A stretch of 54,843 nucleotides of DNA from an uncultured Erysipelotrichaceae bacterium (GCA_944326825.1 CALVFL010000036.1:1-54843), one strand, 5' to 3'. Shown: positions 1 through 12,525, counted from the stretch's first letter. Program-made: numbers and translations. The notes: generated from the letters alone by a model not told the origin.

Positions 1-162
1 TACCTTTTCCTTTCTTTTTTGATATTCAAAGGTGTGTACATCACCATGATAATATGACCAAAGGTCCATTATCAAAGTAAAATGTGCTTTCGTGGATCAT
101 AAACGGAATTTAGTTTAGGAATTAACAGGCTTTAGATTATGATTGTTATTGAGAGGAGATTT

Positions 163-177
163 ATGATACCATTATAG
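163..177 (+). other. four-codon mini-ORF in the upp leader
   Basis: A start codon followed by three sense codons and a stop (Met-Ile-Pro-Leu) sits 15 bases before the upp start codon. It is preceded by a good Shine-Dalgarno sequence (AGAGGAGA, six to seven bases before the ATG). It could be a leader peptide that adjusts upp translation, or chance. The rest of positions 1-162 shows no convincing gene. Confidence 0.25.
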
Positions 178-192
178 AAATGGAGGTAAGAC

Positions 193-813
193 ATGGTTAC
201 TATTTTAAATCATCCTTTGATCACTCATAAACTTACGCAGATGCGCAAGGTCGATACCAAGACGAAGGATTTTAAGCAGAATCTTGATGAGATAGCCGGA
301 TTGATGGCTTATGAAGTATGTCGAGATTTACCTCTGAAACCGGTCCATATTACTACACCGGTTGCTGAGTGCGATACTTATGAATTATTGAATGACATCG
401 TTTTGATCCCGATCTTAAGGGCAGGACTTGGTCTTGTGAACGGCATCAACGATCTGATTCCGACAGCTAAAGTAGGCTTTATCGGTCTATATCGTGATGA
501 AGAAACTTTGCTGCCTCATGAATACTTTGCAAAATTCCCGTCTAATCTGTGCGATGCGGTAAATCTTGTCTTAGATCCAATGCTGGCGACTGGCGGCAGC
601 GCCAACGCTGCAATCGACCTCATCAAACAAAGAGGAGCTAAAAATATCAAACTTGTTTGCCTGGTCGGTGCTCCTGAAGGAGTTGAAGCTGTCAAGAAGG
701 CTCATCCGGATGTTGATATCTACTTAGCGGCCTTAGATAAATGCTTGAATGAAAAAGGTTATATCGTGCCAGGACTGGGCGATGCCGGTGACAGGATCTT
801 CGGTACTAAATAA
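193..813 (+). CDS. upp: uracil phosphoribosyltransferase
   Basis: Salvage enzyme that joins uracil to PRPP to make UMP in the cytoplasm. The 206-residue protein has the normal family length. The PRPP-binding loop reads [14 protein letters not shown] (about residues 127-140), and the C-terminal uracil-binding segment [16 protein letters not shown] is intact. The ATG is preceded by TGGAGG, eight bases upstream, which fixes the start. It is followed by its own terminator and then by the ATP synthase operon, the upp-atp order seen in many Firmicutes. No PyrR-type leader was recognised upstream. Confidence 0.97.
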   Translation: MVTILNHPLITHKLTQMRKVDTKTKDFKQNLDEIAGLMAYEVCRDLPLKPVHITTPVAECDTYELLNDIVLIPILRAGLGLVNGINDLIPTAKVGFIGLYRDEETLLPHEYFAKFPSNLCDAVNLVLDPMLATGGSANAAIDLIKQRGAKNIKLVCLVGAPEGVEAVKKAHPDVDIYLAALDKCLNEKGYIVPGLGDAGDRIFGTK

Positions 814-824
814 TAATGATATTA

Positions 825-854
825 AAGTGTTGTCTTAAAGGGCAGCACTTTTTT
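825..854 (+). terminator. intrinsic terminator of upp
   Basis: A 10-bp stem (AAGTGTTGTC with GGCAGCACTT, two G-U pairs) around a six-base loop is followed by a run of T. It separates upp from the atp operon. Confidence 0.85.
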
Positions 855-866
855 AATAAGAATATC

Positions 867-894
867 TTTTCACTGTCGATATTTATGTTAAAAT
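867..894 (+). promoter_or_regulatory. promoter of the atp operon
   Basis: A weak -35 (TTTTCA, 867-872) lies 16 bases before a good -10 (TAAAAT, 889-894). It is the only promoter-like sequence between the upp terminator and atpI. Transcription would begin near 901, leaving a leader of about 43 bases. Confidence 0.5.
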
Positions 895-905
895 AATAAT
901 TGGTA

Positions 906-920
906 ATGTAAGCGAATACA
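906..920 (+). promoter_or_regulatory. cre-like site downstream of the atp promoter
   Basis: ATGTAAGCGAATACA fits the CcpA-binding consensus WTGNAANCGNWNNCW at every defined position. It begins 11 bases after the -10, where bound CcpA would block transcription. Two closely similar sites occur at 10949 and 17842. Binding by CcpA is inferred. Confidence 0.55.
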
Positions 921-943
921 TCTTACAAAACTATTTGATATTT

Positions 944-1285
944 ATGATCTTAGAACATTTAAAGAACCTTAAAGTCAGCATACCTTTTATCTTAGCCGGC
1001 AGTTTTATCGCTTTATTTATTGATCCTGCCTTTGCCAACGGACTTATTTTAGGTACGATCGCTCAGGTGATCTATCTGGCTTTGCTTTCAAGAAGCATCA
1101 CCGGCATCCTGGAAACGAAAAGTAACGGTTTTCTGGCGATGATGAGCATGATCTTTGATCTTTTAGTCATTGTGATCGTCTTGTTAGCGGGGTTTTTGTT
1201 TAAAGACAATATCAATTATTGGGGGATCTTTATCGGACTGGTGTTTGATAAAGTCATTTATCTTATTTTAAATCTCAGGAGATAG
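944..1285 (+). CDS. atpI: ATP synthase protein I
   Basis: Small hydrophobic protein of about 113 residues with four predicted membrane segments, in the atpI position of the operon. AtpI family members assist c-ring assembly and have been linked to Mg2+ or Ca2+ handling. Identification rests on size, hydrophobicity and position, since the family has few fixed residues. The start is uncertain: an in-frame TTG at 935 also exists, but the ATG at 944 begins a normal-looking N-terminus. Neither has a clear Shine-Dalgarno sequence. Four bases separate it from atpB. Confidence 0.75.
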   Translation: MILEHLKNLKVSIPFILAGSFIALFIDPAFANGLILGTIAQVIYLALLSRSITGILETKSNGFLAMMSMIFDLLVIVIVLLAGFLFKDNINYWGIFIGLVFDKVIYLILNLRR

Positions 1286-1288
1286 GAT

Positions 1289-1999
1289 ATGCATTTATAC
1301 GTCCAAAAAGAATTGTTTTCAATGACGGTGGTGGCTCTTTTTATCATCGTGCTTTCGGTCTATGCCGGCCATAAGATAAAAAAGGCTGATCCTTTAGCTA
1401 AAGAAAAAGGCATCGTCCTTTTAGCTTTGTGGTTTGTAGAACTCATGGATAATTCCGTGCTCAATACTGTCCGCAAGGATTATGTCAAAAGGCTCAGTCC
1501 TTATATCGGTACTTTGGTACTTTTCTTGTTTTTATGCAATATCAGCGGTCTGTTTGGTTTAAATGCGCCGACCATGAACTATTCGGTCACCTTGACGATG
1601 GCTTTTATCACCTGGTTCATGATCCAGTATAATGCGATCAGAGATAACGGCATCAAAGCCTATCTGCACGGTTTCATAGAACCGATCGTACCGTTTATCG
1701 TTCCTAACTTCTTTGGCAAGATCGCTCCGCTTATTTCGATGTCGATCCGTCTTTTCGGCAATATCTTATCCGGTTCGATCATTATGACTTTGGTCTATAC
1801 AGCAACAGGGGGATTGACTGATCTTGTCTTTTCACTCTTCGGTCTAAGTGGAGTGCCCAATATATTTGGCATGATCTTTGCTCCGCCGCTGCATGCTTAT
1901 TTTGATGTCTTTGCTGGATTTATCCAGATGTTTATATTTATTTCACTTACCCAAGTGTTTATATCCAATGAGTTAAACGAAGATAAGGAGGTTTCTTAA
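1289..1999 (+). CDS. atpB: F0F1 ATP synthase subunit a
   Basis: Membrane stator subunit that forms the ion half-channels against the c-ring. The 236-residue protein has five to six membrane helices. The essential arginine lies in the segment SMSIRLFGNILSG (near residue 155), and the C-terminal helix FAGFIQMFIFISLTQVFI is typical. The start follows a GGAGATAGG Shine-Dalgarno region. The stop is two bases from atpE, whose AAGGAGG lies inside the atpB 3' end. Confidence 0.95.
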   Translation: MHLYVQKELFSMTVVALFIIVLSVYAGHKIKKADPLAKEKGIVLLALWFVELMDNSVLNTVRKDYVKRLSPYIGTLVLFLFLCNISGLFGLNAPTMNYSVTLTMAFITWFMIQYNAIRDNGIKAYLHGFIEPIVPFIVPNFFGKIAPLISMSIRLFGNILSGSIIMTLVYTATGGLTDLVFSLFGLSGVPNIFGMIFAPPLHAYFDVFAGFIQMFIFISLTQVFISNELNEDKEVS

Positions 2000-2001
2000 T
2001 A

Positions 2002-2235
2002 ATGGATGTAGGTAGAGGTTTAGTAGCGATCGCTGCAGGTATTTCGGTAATGACGGGTATTTCCACCGGTATCGGACAGGGTTATGCAGCAGCTAAGGCA
2101 GTAGAGGCAGTAGGTAAAAATCCGGAAGCAGCCGGTCAGATCCGTACGATGCTGATCGTCGGTTGTGCCGTAGCCGAAACTTGTGCTATCTATGGTATGT
2201 TGATTGCGTTCATGTTGATCTTTGTTTTTAAATAA
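2002..2235 (+). CDS. atpE: F0F1 ATP synthase subunit c (Na+-type binding site)
   Basis: Two-helix hairpin of 77 residues that oligomerises into the rotor ring. Ion-binding positions are Gln26 in helix 1 and Val57, Glu59, Thr60 and Tyr64 in helix 2. These match in identity (Thr for Ser) and spacing the Na+ ligands of the Ilyobacter tartaricus ring (Gln32, Val63, Glu65, Ser66, Tyr70). The motif GIGQGYAAAKAVEAVGKNPEA around the loop resembles known Na+ enzymes. Na+ coupling is therefore predicted but not proven. A strong AAGGAGG precedes the start, as expected for the most abundant subunit. Confidence 0.95.
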   Translation: MDVGRGLVAIAAGISVMTGISTGIGQGYAAAKAVEAVGKNPEAAGQIRTMLIVGCAVAETCAIYGMLIAFMLIFVFK

Positions 2236-2237
2236 AA

Positions 2238-2739
2238 ATGGATCTAGGAATAGATATTTCCCAGCAACTGTTTCCTAATCCTTTGACGATGCTTTACACT
2301 TTATGTGTAACGGCTGTTTTATTCTTTTTTATCTACAAGTTTTTGTTTAATCCGGCCCGTGAGATGATCCAAAAGCGTGAGGATTACGTCAATGGCAAGC
2401 TTAAAGATGCCGATAATATCAATTTAGAGGCTAAAGAAAACTTGTCCAAGGCTAAAGAAGAAGTTGAAAAAGCTAAAGTATTGTCTAAGGATATTATTGA
2501 AACAGCCAAAAAAGAAGCTAAAGATACTAAGGCTGTCATCGTTGATGATGCCAAGACTGAGGCTCAGGACATCTATCGCAAAGCTCATGATCGTATTAAA
2601 AAAGAGGAGATGGAACTCAAGAAAGACATCAATCGTCAGATCGTGGATGTTGCTCTTTCAGCCAGCGAGAAACTTCTGAAAGACAAAGACCTCTCTAAAC
2701 AGGACGAAGATTCTTTAAATGAGATCATCGATGAATTAA

Positions 2740-2750
<11 letters not shown>
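2238..2750 (+). CDS. atpF: F0F1 ATP synthase subunit b
   Basis: Peripheral stalk subunit of 170 residues: one N-terminal membrane helix (about residues 15-37) followed by a long charged coiled coil rich in Lys, Glu and Ala, and a short C-terminal segment that should contact delta. It starts two bases after the atpE stop with no clear Shine-Dalgarno sequence, so translation is probably coupled to atpE. It overlaps atpH by 11 bases. Confidence 0.93.
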
Positions 2751-7416
<4,666 letters not shown>

Positions 7417-7418
<2 letters not shown>

Positions 7419-7440
7419 AAGGATCGCACGATCCTTTTTA
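7417..7440. terminator. terminator between atpC and the sirtuin gene
   Basis: A near-perfect dyad, AAAAGGATCG and CGATCCTTTT, overlaps the atpC stop codon and has T-rich ends on both strands. It can end the atp transcript and probably also the convergent sirtuin transcript. Confidence 0.8.
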
Positions 7441-7445
7441 AAATA

Positions 7446-8153
7446 CTAGAGTTCTTGCAGTTTCTTGACTACCTCGACTATATCATCATCAATGACCAGC
7501 TTAGCATAAACATGTTTATAAGTAGCACCCTTATTGATAAGGATTAAGTTATCGCCACTATAATATTCAATAAAAGAAGCAGCAGGATAAACATTTAAAG
7601 AAGTACCGACGATGATAAGGGTATCAGCTTTGATGATCATTTCTATAGCTTCATTGATGTCTTTATTGTTTAAAGGTTCGCCATATAAAACGACATCCGG
7701 TTTAATGATACCGCCGCATTCACAATGATGAGAGTTCATTACTTCTTTTAAACCATAGCTTTTATGACATTTAAGACAATGGTTGCGATAGATCGAACCA
7801 TGCAGTTCTACGACTTTTTGACTTTCAGCCAAAGTGTGAAGACCATCGATATTCTGGGTGATCACACCTAATGAGCGGCCTTCTTTTTCAAGTTCAGCCA
7901 TCCACTTATGAGCGATATTGGGCTTGGCATCTGGATAGATCATCTTGGCTTTATAAAAGTCATAGAAATCTTCAGGATGATTCATGAAATATTCATGCGA
8001 TAAGATCTCTTCAGCCCTGAGATCGCTTTTATATAGACCCTCGCTTGAGCGGAAATCCGGAATACCGCTTGGCACAGAGATGCCTGCCCCGGTAAAGAAA
8101 ACGATCTTCTTGCTTGCATCAATAATCTTTTTTAGTGTTTCTATCTCTTTCAT
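7446..8153 (-). CDS. cobB: NAD-dependent protein deacylase, sirtuin family
   Basis: Removes acyl groups from protein lysines while consuming NAD+. The 235-residue protein carries TGAGISVPSGIPDFRS (NAD-binding, residues 21-36), TQNIDGLHTLA, the catalytic histidine in VELHGS, a zinc site of two cysteine pairs (CLKC and CEC), and GTSLNVYPAA. All bacterial sirtuin motifs are intact. The start codon has no Shine-Dalgarno sequence; a -10 hexamer lies exactly six bases upstream, so the mRNA should be leaderless. Acetyl versus succinyl preference cannot be told. Confidence 0.93.
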   Translation of the reverse strand: MKEIETLKKIIDASKKIVFFTGAGISVPSGIPDFRSSEGLYKSDLRAEEILSHEYFMNHPEDFYDFYKAKMIYPDAKPNIAHKWMAELEKEGRSLGVITQNIDGLHTLAESQKVVELHGSIYRNHCLKCHKSYGLKEVMNSHHCECGGIIKPDVVLYGEPLNNKDINEAIEMIIKADTLIIVGTSLNVYPAASFIEYYSGDNLILINKGATYKHVYAKLVIDDDIVEVVKKLQEL

Positions 8154-8159
8154 AACTTT

Positions 8160-8168
8160 ATTCTAGCA
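8160..8168 (-). promoter_or_regulatory. extended -10 promoter, leaderless, of the sirtuin gene
   Basis: On the minus strand TGC-TAGAAT is followed by six bases and the start codon at 8153. Transcription should start at or next to the A of the ATG. Confidence 0.6.
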
Positions 8169-8171
8169 CTT

Positions 8172-8207
8172 AAAAAGCCCTCTTGAATAAATTTTGATCA
8201 AGAGGGC
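8172..8207 (-). terminator. intrinsic terminator of adhE
   Basis: A 10-bp perfect stem, GCCCTCTTGA with TCAAGAGGGC, has an 11-base loop. On the minus strand it is followed by five T, giving a strong terminator seven bases after the adhE stop. Confidence 0.88.
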
Positions 8208-8214
8208 CAAAATA

Positions 8215-9465
8215 CTATTTATCTAATTTATAATCACCGTAATAAGAGTTCTTTAAGATCTCTTTGATGTCTTCCAACATCGGTACTTTCGGATTGGCTG
8301 GCGAACATTGATCTTCATAGGCCAAGAAAGCCAGTTTATCCATGTCATTCAGCCATTTTTCTTCATCACAGCCCTGTTCTTTAAAGGACATGGCAATACC
8401 GACTTCTTTGCCCAGTTTATAGCAGGCATCGGCGTAAGCTTTAACGCCTTCTTCGACAGTATCGAATTTCAAACCGATCAAACGGGCTAACTCACAATAT
8501 CTCTCATCAGCACGATAGTAGTTGTATTTAGGCCAGATGCCAGGTTTAGAAGGCTTGACACCGTTATATCTGATGACCCAAGGCATTAAGATAGCGTTGG
8601 CTCTGCCGTGCGGTACATGGAACTCACCGCCGACTTTGTGGGCGATCGAGTGGTTCAGACCAAGGAAAGCATTGGCGAAAGCCATACCAGCTAAAGTAGA
8701 AGCGTTATGCATCTTTTCGCGGGCTTCTAGATCATTTTTGCCGTTCATAACAGCTCTTGGCAGGAATTCAAAGACCATCTTGACAGCTTGTAAAGCTAAA
8801 CCGTCAGTGAAATCACTGGCTAAAGTTGATACATAGGCTTCAGTGGCATGAGTCAAGACATCCATGCCGGTATCGGCAGTGATCGAAGCTGGCAGGGAAG
8901 TAGTAAGATTAGGATCGACGATCGCAACAGTCGGTGTTAATGAGTAGTCGGTCAAAGGATACTTCTTGTTTTCTTCTTTATCGGTAATGACGGCAAACGG
9001 TGTTACCTCACTGCCTGTACCTGAAGTAGTCGGGATACAGACCAGTTTAGACTTTTTGCCAAGTTCCGGATAGCGGAAAGCACGTTTTCTGATGTCCATG
9101 AACTTCTGTTTCAGATCGTTGAAGTTTACTTCCGGCTCTTCATAGAATAACCACATACCTTTAGCGGCATCCATGGCACTACCGCCGCCGATAGCGATGA
9201 TGGTATCAGGTCTGAAGGCCTGCATCAGGCTAAGACCTCTTTTGACCGTCTGGATCGATGGATCTGGTTCAACATCACAGAATAACTGCACCTGAACTTT
9301 ATTTCTTCTTTTTTCCAGCTGATTAGTTACAAGATTGACATAACCAAGATCGACCATGGAACGATCGGTAACGATAAAGACACGATCCATTTCACGCATC
9401 TGCTTTAAATATTCAATCGAATTGCGTTCAAAATAGATCTTTGATGGAACTTTAAACCATTGCAT
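8215..9465 (-). other. possible internally initiated alcohol dehydrogenase domain of AdhE
   Basis: Within adhE, AGAAGGAG lies seven bases before an in-frame ATG that opens the iron-alcohol dehydrogenase domain (MQWFKVPSKIYF). A separate 416-residue protein could be made from it. The Met is structurally conserved in AdhE proteins, so the Shine-Dalgarno match may be incidental to the codons for Arg-Arg-Arg-Asn-Asn. Confidence 0.3.
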
Positions 9466-10851
9466 ATTATTTCTCCTTCTGGCGATCTTTTTAATGTTCA
9501 ATAGATTGACAGCACTGATGTTGTCGCTTACCGAGTTATGACCGTAAGAGCCGCATCCCAAAGTTAAAGAAGGGATCAGGCTGTTATAGACATTACCGAT
9601 ACCGCCTAAAGTAGAAGGGGAATTGACGATGATGCGGCAGGCTTCTAAGCGTTTGCCGTATTCTTTAGCCAAGTTGTCATTGGAAGTATGGATACAGGCT
9701 GTATGACCAAGACCGCCAAATTCGACCATCGCTTCAGCTTTATTTAAACCATCAGCGATCGAATCAGCTTTTAGGACTGCTAAGACCGGTGATAGTTTTT
9801 CTCTTGTGAGCGGTTCTTTGACGCCAACTTCTTTACATTCGACCATCAGGATCGAAGTGTTGTCTGGGACGTCAAAACCGGCATTATTGGCGATCCATTT
9901 AGCTGATTTACCGACGATGTCCGGATTTAACCTGGCATCTTTGGCCTCCTTGCTGAAGGATTTGACGCCAAACATATATTTTTCCAAGAGTTCTTTTTCT
10001 TTGGGATTGCAATAGTGAGTGTAGTAGCTTTCAAATAACTCTTTAGCATCCTCATAGATCTCTTTATCAATGATGACAGCCTGTTCACTGGCGCAGATCA
10101 TACCGTTATCAAAGGTTTTAGACATTACGATGTCATTGACAGCCTGTTTAAGATTGGCGGTCGTTTCAATATATGAAGGTACATTTCCAGCTCCGACACC
10201 TAAAGCCGGTTTGCCGCAAGAGTAGGCTGCTTTGACCATGGCATTGCCGCCGGTAGCTAAAATAGTAGCGACATCCGGATGGTTCATGAGAGCACTTGTG
10301 GCATCCATGGAAGGATGTTCGATCCAAGAGATGCAGTTTTCAGGGGCGCCAGCTTTTATAGCTGCTTCCAAGACGACCTCAGCTGCCAGTTTAGAGCTTT
10401 GCTGGGCTTTGGGATGGAAAGCGAAAATGATCGGATTGCGGGTCTTGATAGCGATCAACGATTTAAAGATGACGGTACTGGTAGGATTGGTGACCGGGGT
10501 GATACCGCACACGATGCCAAGCGGGCTGGCTACATAAGATACTCCTTCGACATCATCTTCCTTCACGATGCCGACAGTCTTTAAATGACGCATGTGATTG
10601 ACGACGTATTCGCAAGCGAACAGATTCTTGGTGGCCTTATCTTCAAAGACACCTCTTTGGGTTTCGTCGATAGCGGCTTTGGCTAAAGTGCCATGCTTAT
10701 CTAAAGCGGCAACTGAACACTTGGCTACGATATAGTCGATCTTTTCCTGATCGTAGTTTTCCTCATATTCCTTTAAAGCGATCTTAGCATTTTCAACTAA
10801 CTGATCTACTTCTTTTTGGAAATCAAGGACTTCGTTTTTCTTTACAGGCAT
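8215..10851 (-). CDS. adhE: bifunctional acetaldehyde-CoA/alcohol dehydrogenase
   Basis: Converts acetyl-CoA to acetaldehyde and then ethanol, reoxidising two NADH in fermentation. The 878 residues comprise an aldehyde dehydrogenase half (about 1-440, catalytic cysteine in NGMICASEQA) and an iron-dependent alcohol dehydrogenase half (about 462-878, NAD loop GGGSAMDAAKGM and metal histidines in HSIAHKVGGEFHVPHG). The ATG at 10851 is chosen because AAGGAG lies seven bases upstream; an in-frame extension to 10896 crosses an operator-like site. A second Shine-Dalgarno and ATG occur in frame at the domain border (start 9465). Confidence 0.97.
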   Translation of the reverse strand: MPVKKNEVLDFQKEVDQLVENAKIALKEYEENYDQEKIDYIVAKCSVAALDKHGTLAKAAIDETQRGVFEDKATKNLFACEYVVNHMRHLKTVGIVKEDDVEGVSYVASPLGIVCGITPVTNPTSTVIFKSLIAIKTRNPIIFAFHPKAQQSSKLAAEVVLEAAIKAGAPENCISWIEHPSMDATSALMNHPDVATILATGGNAMVKAAYSCGKPALGVGAGNVPSYIETTANLKQAVNDIVMSKTFDNGMICASEQAVIIDKEIYEDAKELFESYYTHYCNPKEKELLEKYMFGVKSFSKEAKDARLNPDIVGKSAKWIANNAGFDVPDNTSILMVECKEVGVKEPLTREKLSPVLAVLKADSIADGLNKAEAMVEFGGLGHTACIHTSNDNLAKEYGKRLEACRIIVNSPSTLGGIGNVYNSLIPSLTLGCGSYGHNSVSDNISAVNLLNIKKIARRRNNMQWFKVPSKIYFERNSIEYLKQMREMDRVFIVTDRSMVDLGYVNLVTNQLEKRRNKVQVQLFCDVEPDPSIQTVKRGLSLMQAFRPDTIIAIGGGSAMDAAKGMWLFYEEPEVNFNDLKQKFMDIRKRAFRYPELGKKSKLVCIPTTSGTGSEVTPFAVITDKEENKKYPLTDYSLTPTVAIVDPNLTTSLPASITADTGMDVLTHATEAYVSTLASDFTDGLALQAVKMVFEFLPRAVMNGKNDLEAREKMHNASTLAGMAFANAFLGLNHSIAHKVGGEFHVPHGRANAILMPWVIRYNGVKPSKPGIWPKYNYYRADERYCELARLIGLKFDTVEEGVKAYADACYKLGKEVGIAMSFKEQGCDEEKWLNDMDKLAFLAYEDQCSPANPKVPMLEDIKEILKNSYYGDYKLDK

Positions 10852-10865
10852 ACTTTTTCTCCTTC

Positions 10866-10883
10866 TTGTGAAATTTATCACTT
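10866..10883. promoter_or_regulatory. Rex-like operator in the adhE leader
   Basis: TTGTGAAATTTATCACTT resembles the Rex site TTGTGAA-N4-TTCACAA (left half exact, right half 4 of 7). A second copy, TTGTGAAATTTTTAATAA at 10932-10949, matches 12 of 14 defined positions. Rex senses the NADH/NAD+ ratio and commonly controls adhE in Firmicutes. No rex gene is in this window, so the link is inferred. Confidence 0.5.
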
Positions 10884-10896
10884 GTCTGCATGTCAT

Positions 10897-10925
10897 ATTT
10901 TTTCATAGTCAATAAAGACTGTCAA
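10897..10925 (-). promoter_or_regulatory. probable adhE promoter
   Basis: A perfect -35 (TTGACA on the minus strand, 10920-10925) is followed by an AT-rich but poor -10 about 17-19 bases further on. The cre-like and second Rex-like sites lie just upstream of the -35, and the first Rex-like site just downstream of the predicted start. Confidence 0.4.
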
Positions 10926-10948
10926 TACTATTTGTGAAATTTTTAATA

Positions 10949-10963
10949 AGTAATCGCTTACAT
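10949..10963 (-). promoter_or_regulatory. cre-like site upstream of adhE
   Basis: Minus strand ATGTAAGCGATTACT fits the cre consensus at every defined position and shares a 14-base core with the site at 17842. It abuts the second Rex-like site, so both regulators could act at one place. The remaining stretch to 11097 shows no gene. Confidence 0.55.
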
Positions 10964-11097
10964 TCAAAAAAGCCTTTAATGACAGCGTTTTCAATCATTT
11001 TAGCGATGACTGAAACCTCTTTTGAGAAATGTTTAGTTCCCCCGAAAATGATTTGTTTTCGAAATGTCCATAAGTTTTATTTTAAACATAGAGAATG

Positions 11098-11106
11098 TGT
11101 TATAAT
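11098..11106 (+). promoter_or_regulatory. extended -10 promoter of the EamA permease gene
   Basis: TGT-TATAAT with no clear -35 ends eight bases before the GTG start at 11115, so the leader would be zero to two bases long. Confidence 0.6.
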
Positions 11107-11114
11107 ATGAAATC

Positions 11115-11987
11115 GTGAAAGCATTTAAAGGTGAGATTATCTTATTTATTACCTCTTTGATCTGGGGTCTGGCTTTTATCTTTCAAAGTACGGCAAGTGC
11201 TTATCTAGGAGCCTTTATCTTTAATGGTCTGAGATTTATTGTCGGAGCTTTGTCTTTAGTTCCGCTTTTAAGATTTAACCGTCATGGCATCGATCTTAAG
11301 AAATGTTTAAAACTGGGGATAATACTTGGCATCTTTATTGGGATAGCCGCCAACTTTCAGCAATATGCCATCTCTTTTACAAGCGCCGGGAAAGCCGGTT
11401 TCATGACTTCGCTTTATATGGTCATCGTACCGCTGATCGGTTTTATCTTTTTTAAAGACAAGATCTCTAAGTATGTCATAATCGCTATCATAGTCGCTGT
11501 CTTTGGCATGTATTTTTTATGCGGCGAGAATTTCATTTTTGCGCCAAGCGATATTTATCTGATCGTTTGTGCTCTCTTTTTTGCCTTGCAGATCGTCTTT
11601 ATCGACCGTTTTGCCAGAGATGTGAATTCGGTCTTACTCTCGTTTTTTGAATATCTGACGGCTGGACTTATGAGCCTTGTGATCGCTATATTCTTTGAAG
11701 ACATCAATATAAACAATATCTTCAACGCTGCTTCATCGATCCTTTATACCGGTGTCTTATCAACGGGCGTGGCTTATACTTTACAGATCATCGGCCAGAA
11801 ATATACCGAAGCTTCGATCGCTTCGATCATCATGTCATTAGAATCGGTCATTGCCGCCATTGCCGGATTCATCATTTTAAAGCAAAGCTTGAGCAGCGGC
11901 GAGATCATCGGTTGCGTACTAATGTTTATAGCAGTATTGTTAGCGCAGTTAAGAATAAAGGAGAAAGAAAGTGAAGGATCTGAATGA
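11115..11987 (+). CDS. EamA/DMT-family permease
   Basis: Membrane transporter of the drug/metabolite superfamily, 290 residues with about ten membrane helices in two EamA repeats (the first opening with FITSLIWGLAFIFQSTAS, the second ending with SLESVIAAIAGFIILKQSLSSGEIIGCVL). Family members export amino acids, metabolites or drugs; the substrate is not readable. The GTG start lies eight bases from a strong -10. The 3' end overlaps the chorismate mutase gene by 17 bases, which hints at export of an aromatic compound, but that is a guess from context. Confidence 0.85.
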   Translation: MKAFKGEIILFITSLIWGLAFIFQSTASAYLGAFIFNGLRFIVGALSLVPLLRFNRHGIDLKKCLKLGIILGIFIGIAANFQQYAISFTSAGKAGFMTSLYMVIVPLIGFIFFKDKISKYVIIAIIVAVFGMYFLCGENFIFAPSDIYLIVCALFFALQIVFIDRFARDVNSVLLSFFEYLTAGLMSLVIAIFFEDININNIFNAASSILYTGVLSTGVAYTLQIIGQKYTEASIASIIMSLESVIAAIAGFIILKQSLSSGEIIGCVLMFIAVLLAQLRIKEKESEGSE

Positions 11988-12231
11988 AAGCCGTTTAATA
12001 ATTGATGATATAGATAAAAAGATGAAAGAACTTTTTATCAAAAGAATGGAAACAGTTAAAGACATCGCTCTTTACAAAAAACAAAACGGTTTAGCCATCT
12101 TTGATGAAAAAAGGGAATCAGCCATGTTTGAAAGGCTAGGCAGTGATCTTGGCGAAGATCTTAAAGACTATTATCTGGACTTTCTTAAAAATGTGGTAAG
12201 GATCTCGAAAGAATATCAAAAGGAATTATAA
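11971..12231 (+). CDS. chorismate mutase, AroQ type
   Basis: Small all-helical protein of 86 residues that should convert chorismate to prephenate. The first helix reads LIIDDIDKKMKELFIKRMETV, with the AroQ pattern in which an Arg or Lys binds substrate, and VKDIALYKKQNGLAIFDEKRE continues with the conserved Lys and Asp/Arg. GTG start, with AAAGGAG upstream. It lies inside the end of the permease gene, so the two form an operon. No other aromatic pathway gene is nearby. Confidence 0.8.
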   Translation: MKDLNESRLIIDDIDKKMKELFIKRMETVKDIALYKKQNGLAIFDEKRESAMFERLGSDLGEDLKDYYLDFLKNVVRISKEYQKEL

Positions 12232-12232
12232 A

Positions 12233-12269
12233 AAAAGAGTATAGCCCGTATTTTGGACTATACTCTTTT
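12233..12269. terminator. bidirectional terminator between chorismate mutase and csoR
   Basis: A 12-bp perfect stem, AAAAGAGTATAG with CTATACTCTTTT, has a 13-base loop and A/T runs on both sides. It serves both convergent transcripts, and the csoR stop codon lies at its right edge. Confidence 0.88.
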
Positions 12270-12525
12270 ACTTAAACCTTTCCATTGATTTAAAGGCTTC
12301 TTCGATCAGTGATTCATCGCCTTTTAATAAAGCTTCTTTAACACAGGTTCTGAAGTGTTCCTCGATTATCTCACTGCTTACTTTAAAGAGAATGGCTCTT
12401 GTAGCACTGATCTGATCATAAATATCCAGACAATAACGGTCTTCATCGATCATGTTGATGATGCCTTCGATCTGACCTTTGGCAATATTCAGTTTACGCT
12501 TTATCTTTTTATGATCTGCCCTCAT
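12268..12525 (-). CDS. csoR: copper-sensing repressor, CsoR family
   Basis: All-helical DNA-binding repressor of 85 residues that releases DNA when it binds Cu(I). The copper ligands are Cys32, His57 and Cys61; the 25- and 4-residue spacing is that of Bacillus subtilis CsoR (Cys45, His70, Cys74). The N-terminal KIKRKLNIAKGQIEGIINMI is typical. Its start overlaps the copA stop by one base (TAATG), so it is the second gene of a copA-csoR operon that it should autoregulate through the operator at 14921. Confidence 0.92.
   Translation of the reverse strand: MRADHKKIKRKLNIAKGQIEGIINMIDEDRYCLDIYDQISATRAILFKVSSEIIEEHFRTCVKEALLKGDESLIEEAFKSMERFK

Noticed and set aside
1-47. Possible start of a minus-strand gene leaving the left edge (opening MYTPLNIKKERKR) with TATTAT upstream
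   Set aside because: Only 13 codons are visible, three start codons are possible, and spacing to the -10 is seven rather than six; not enough to call.
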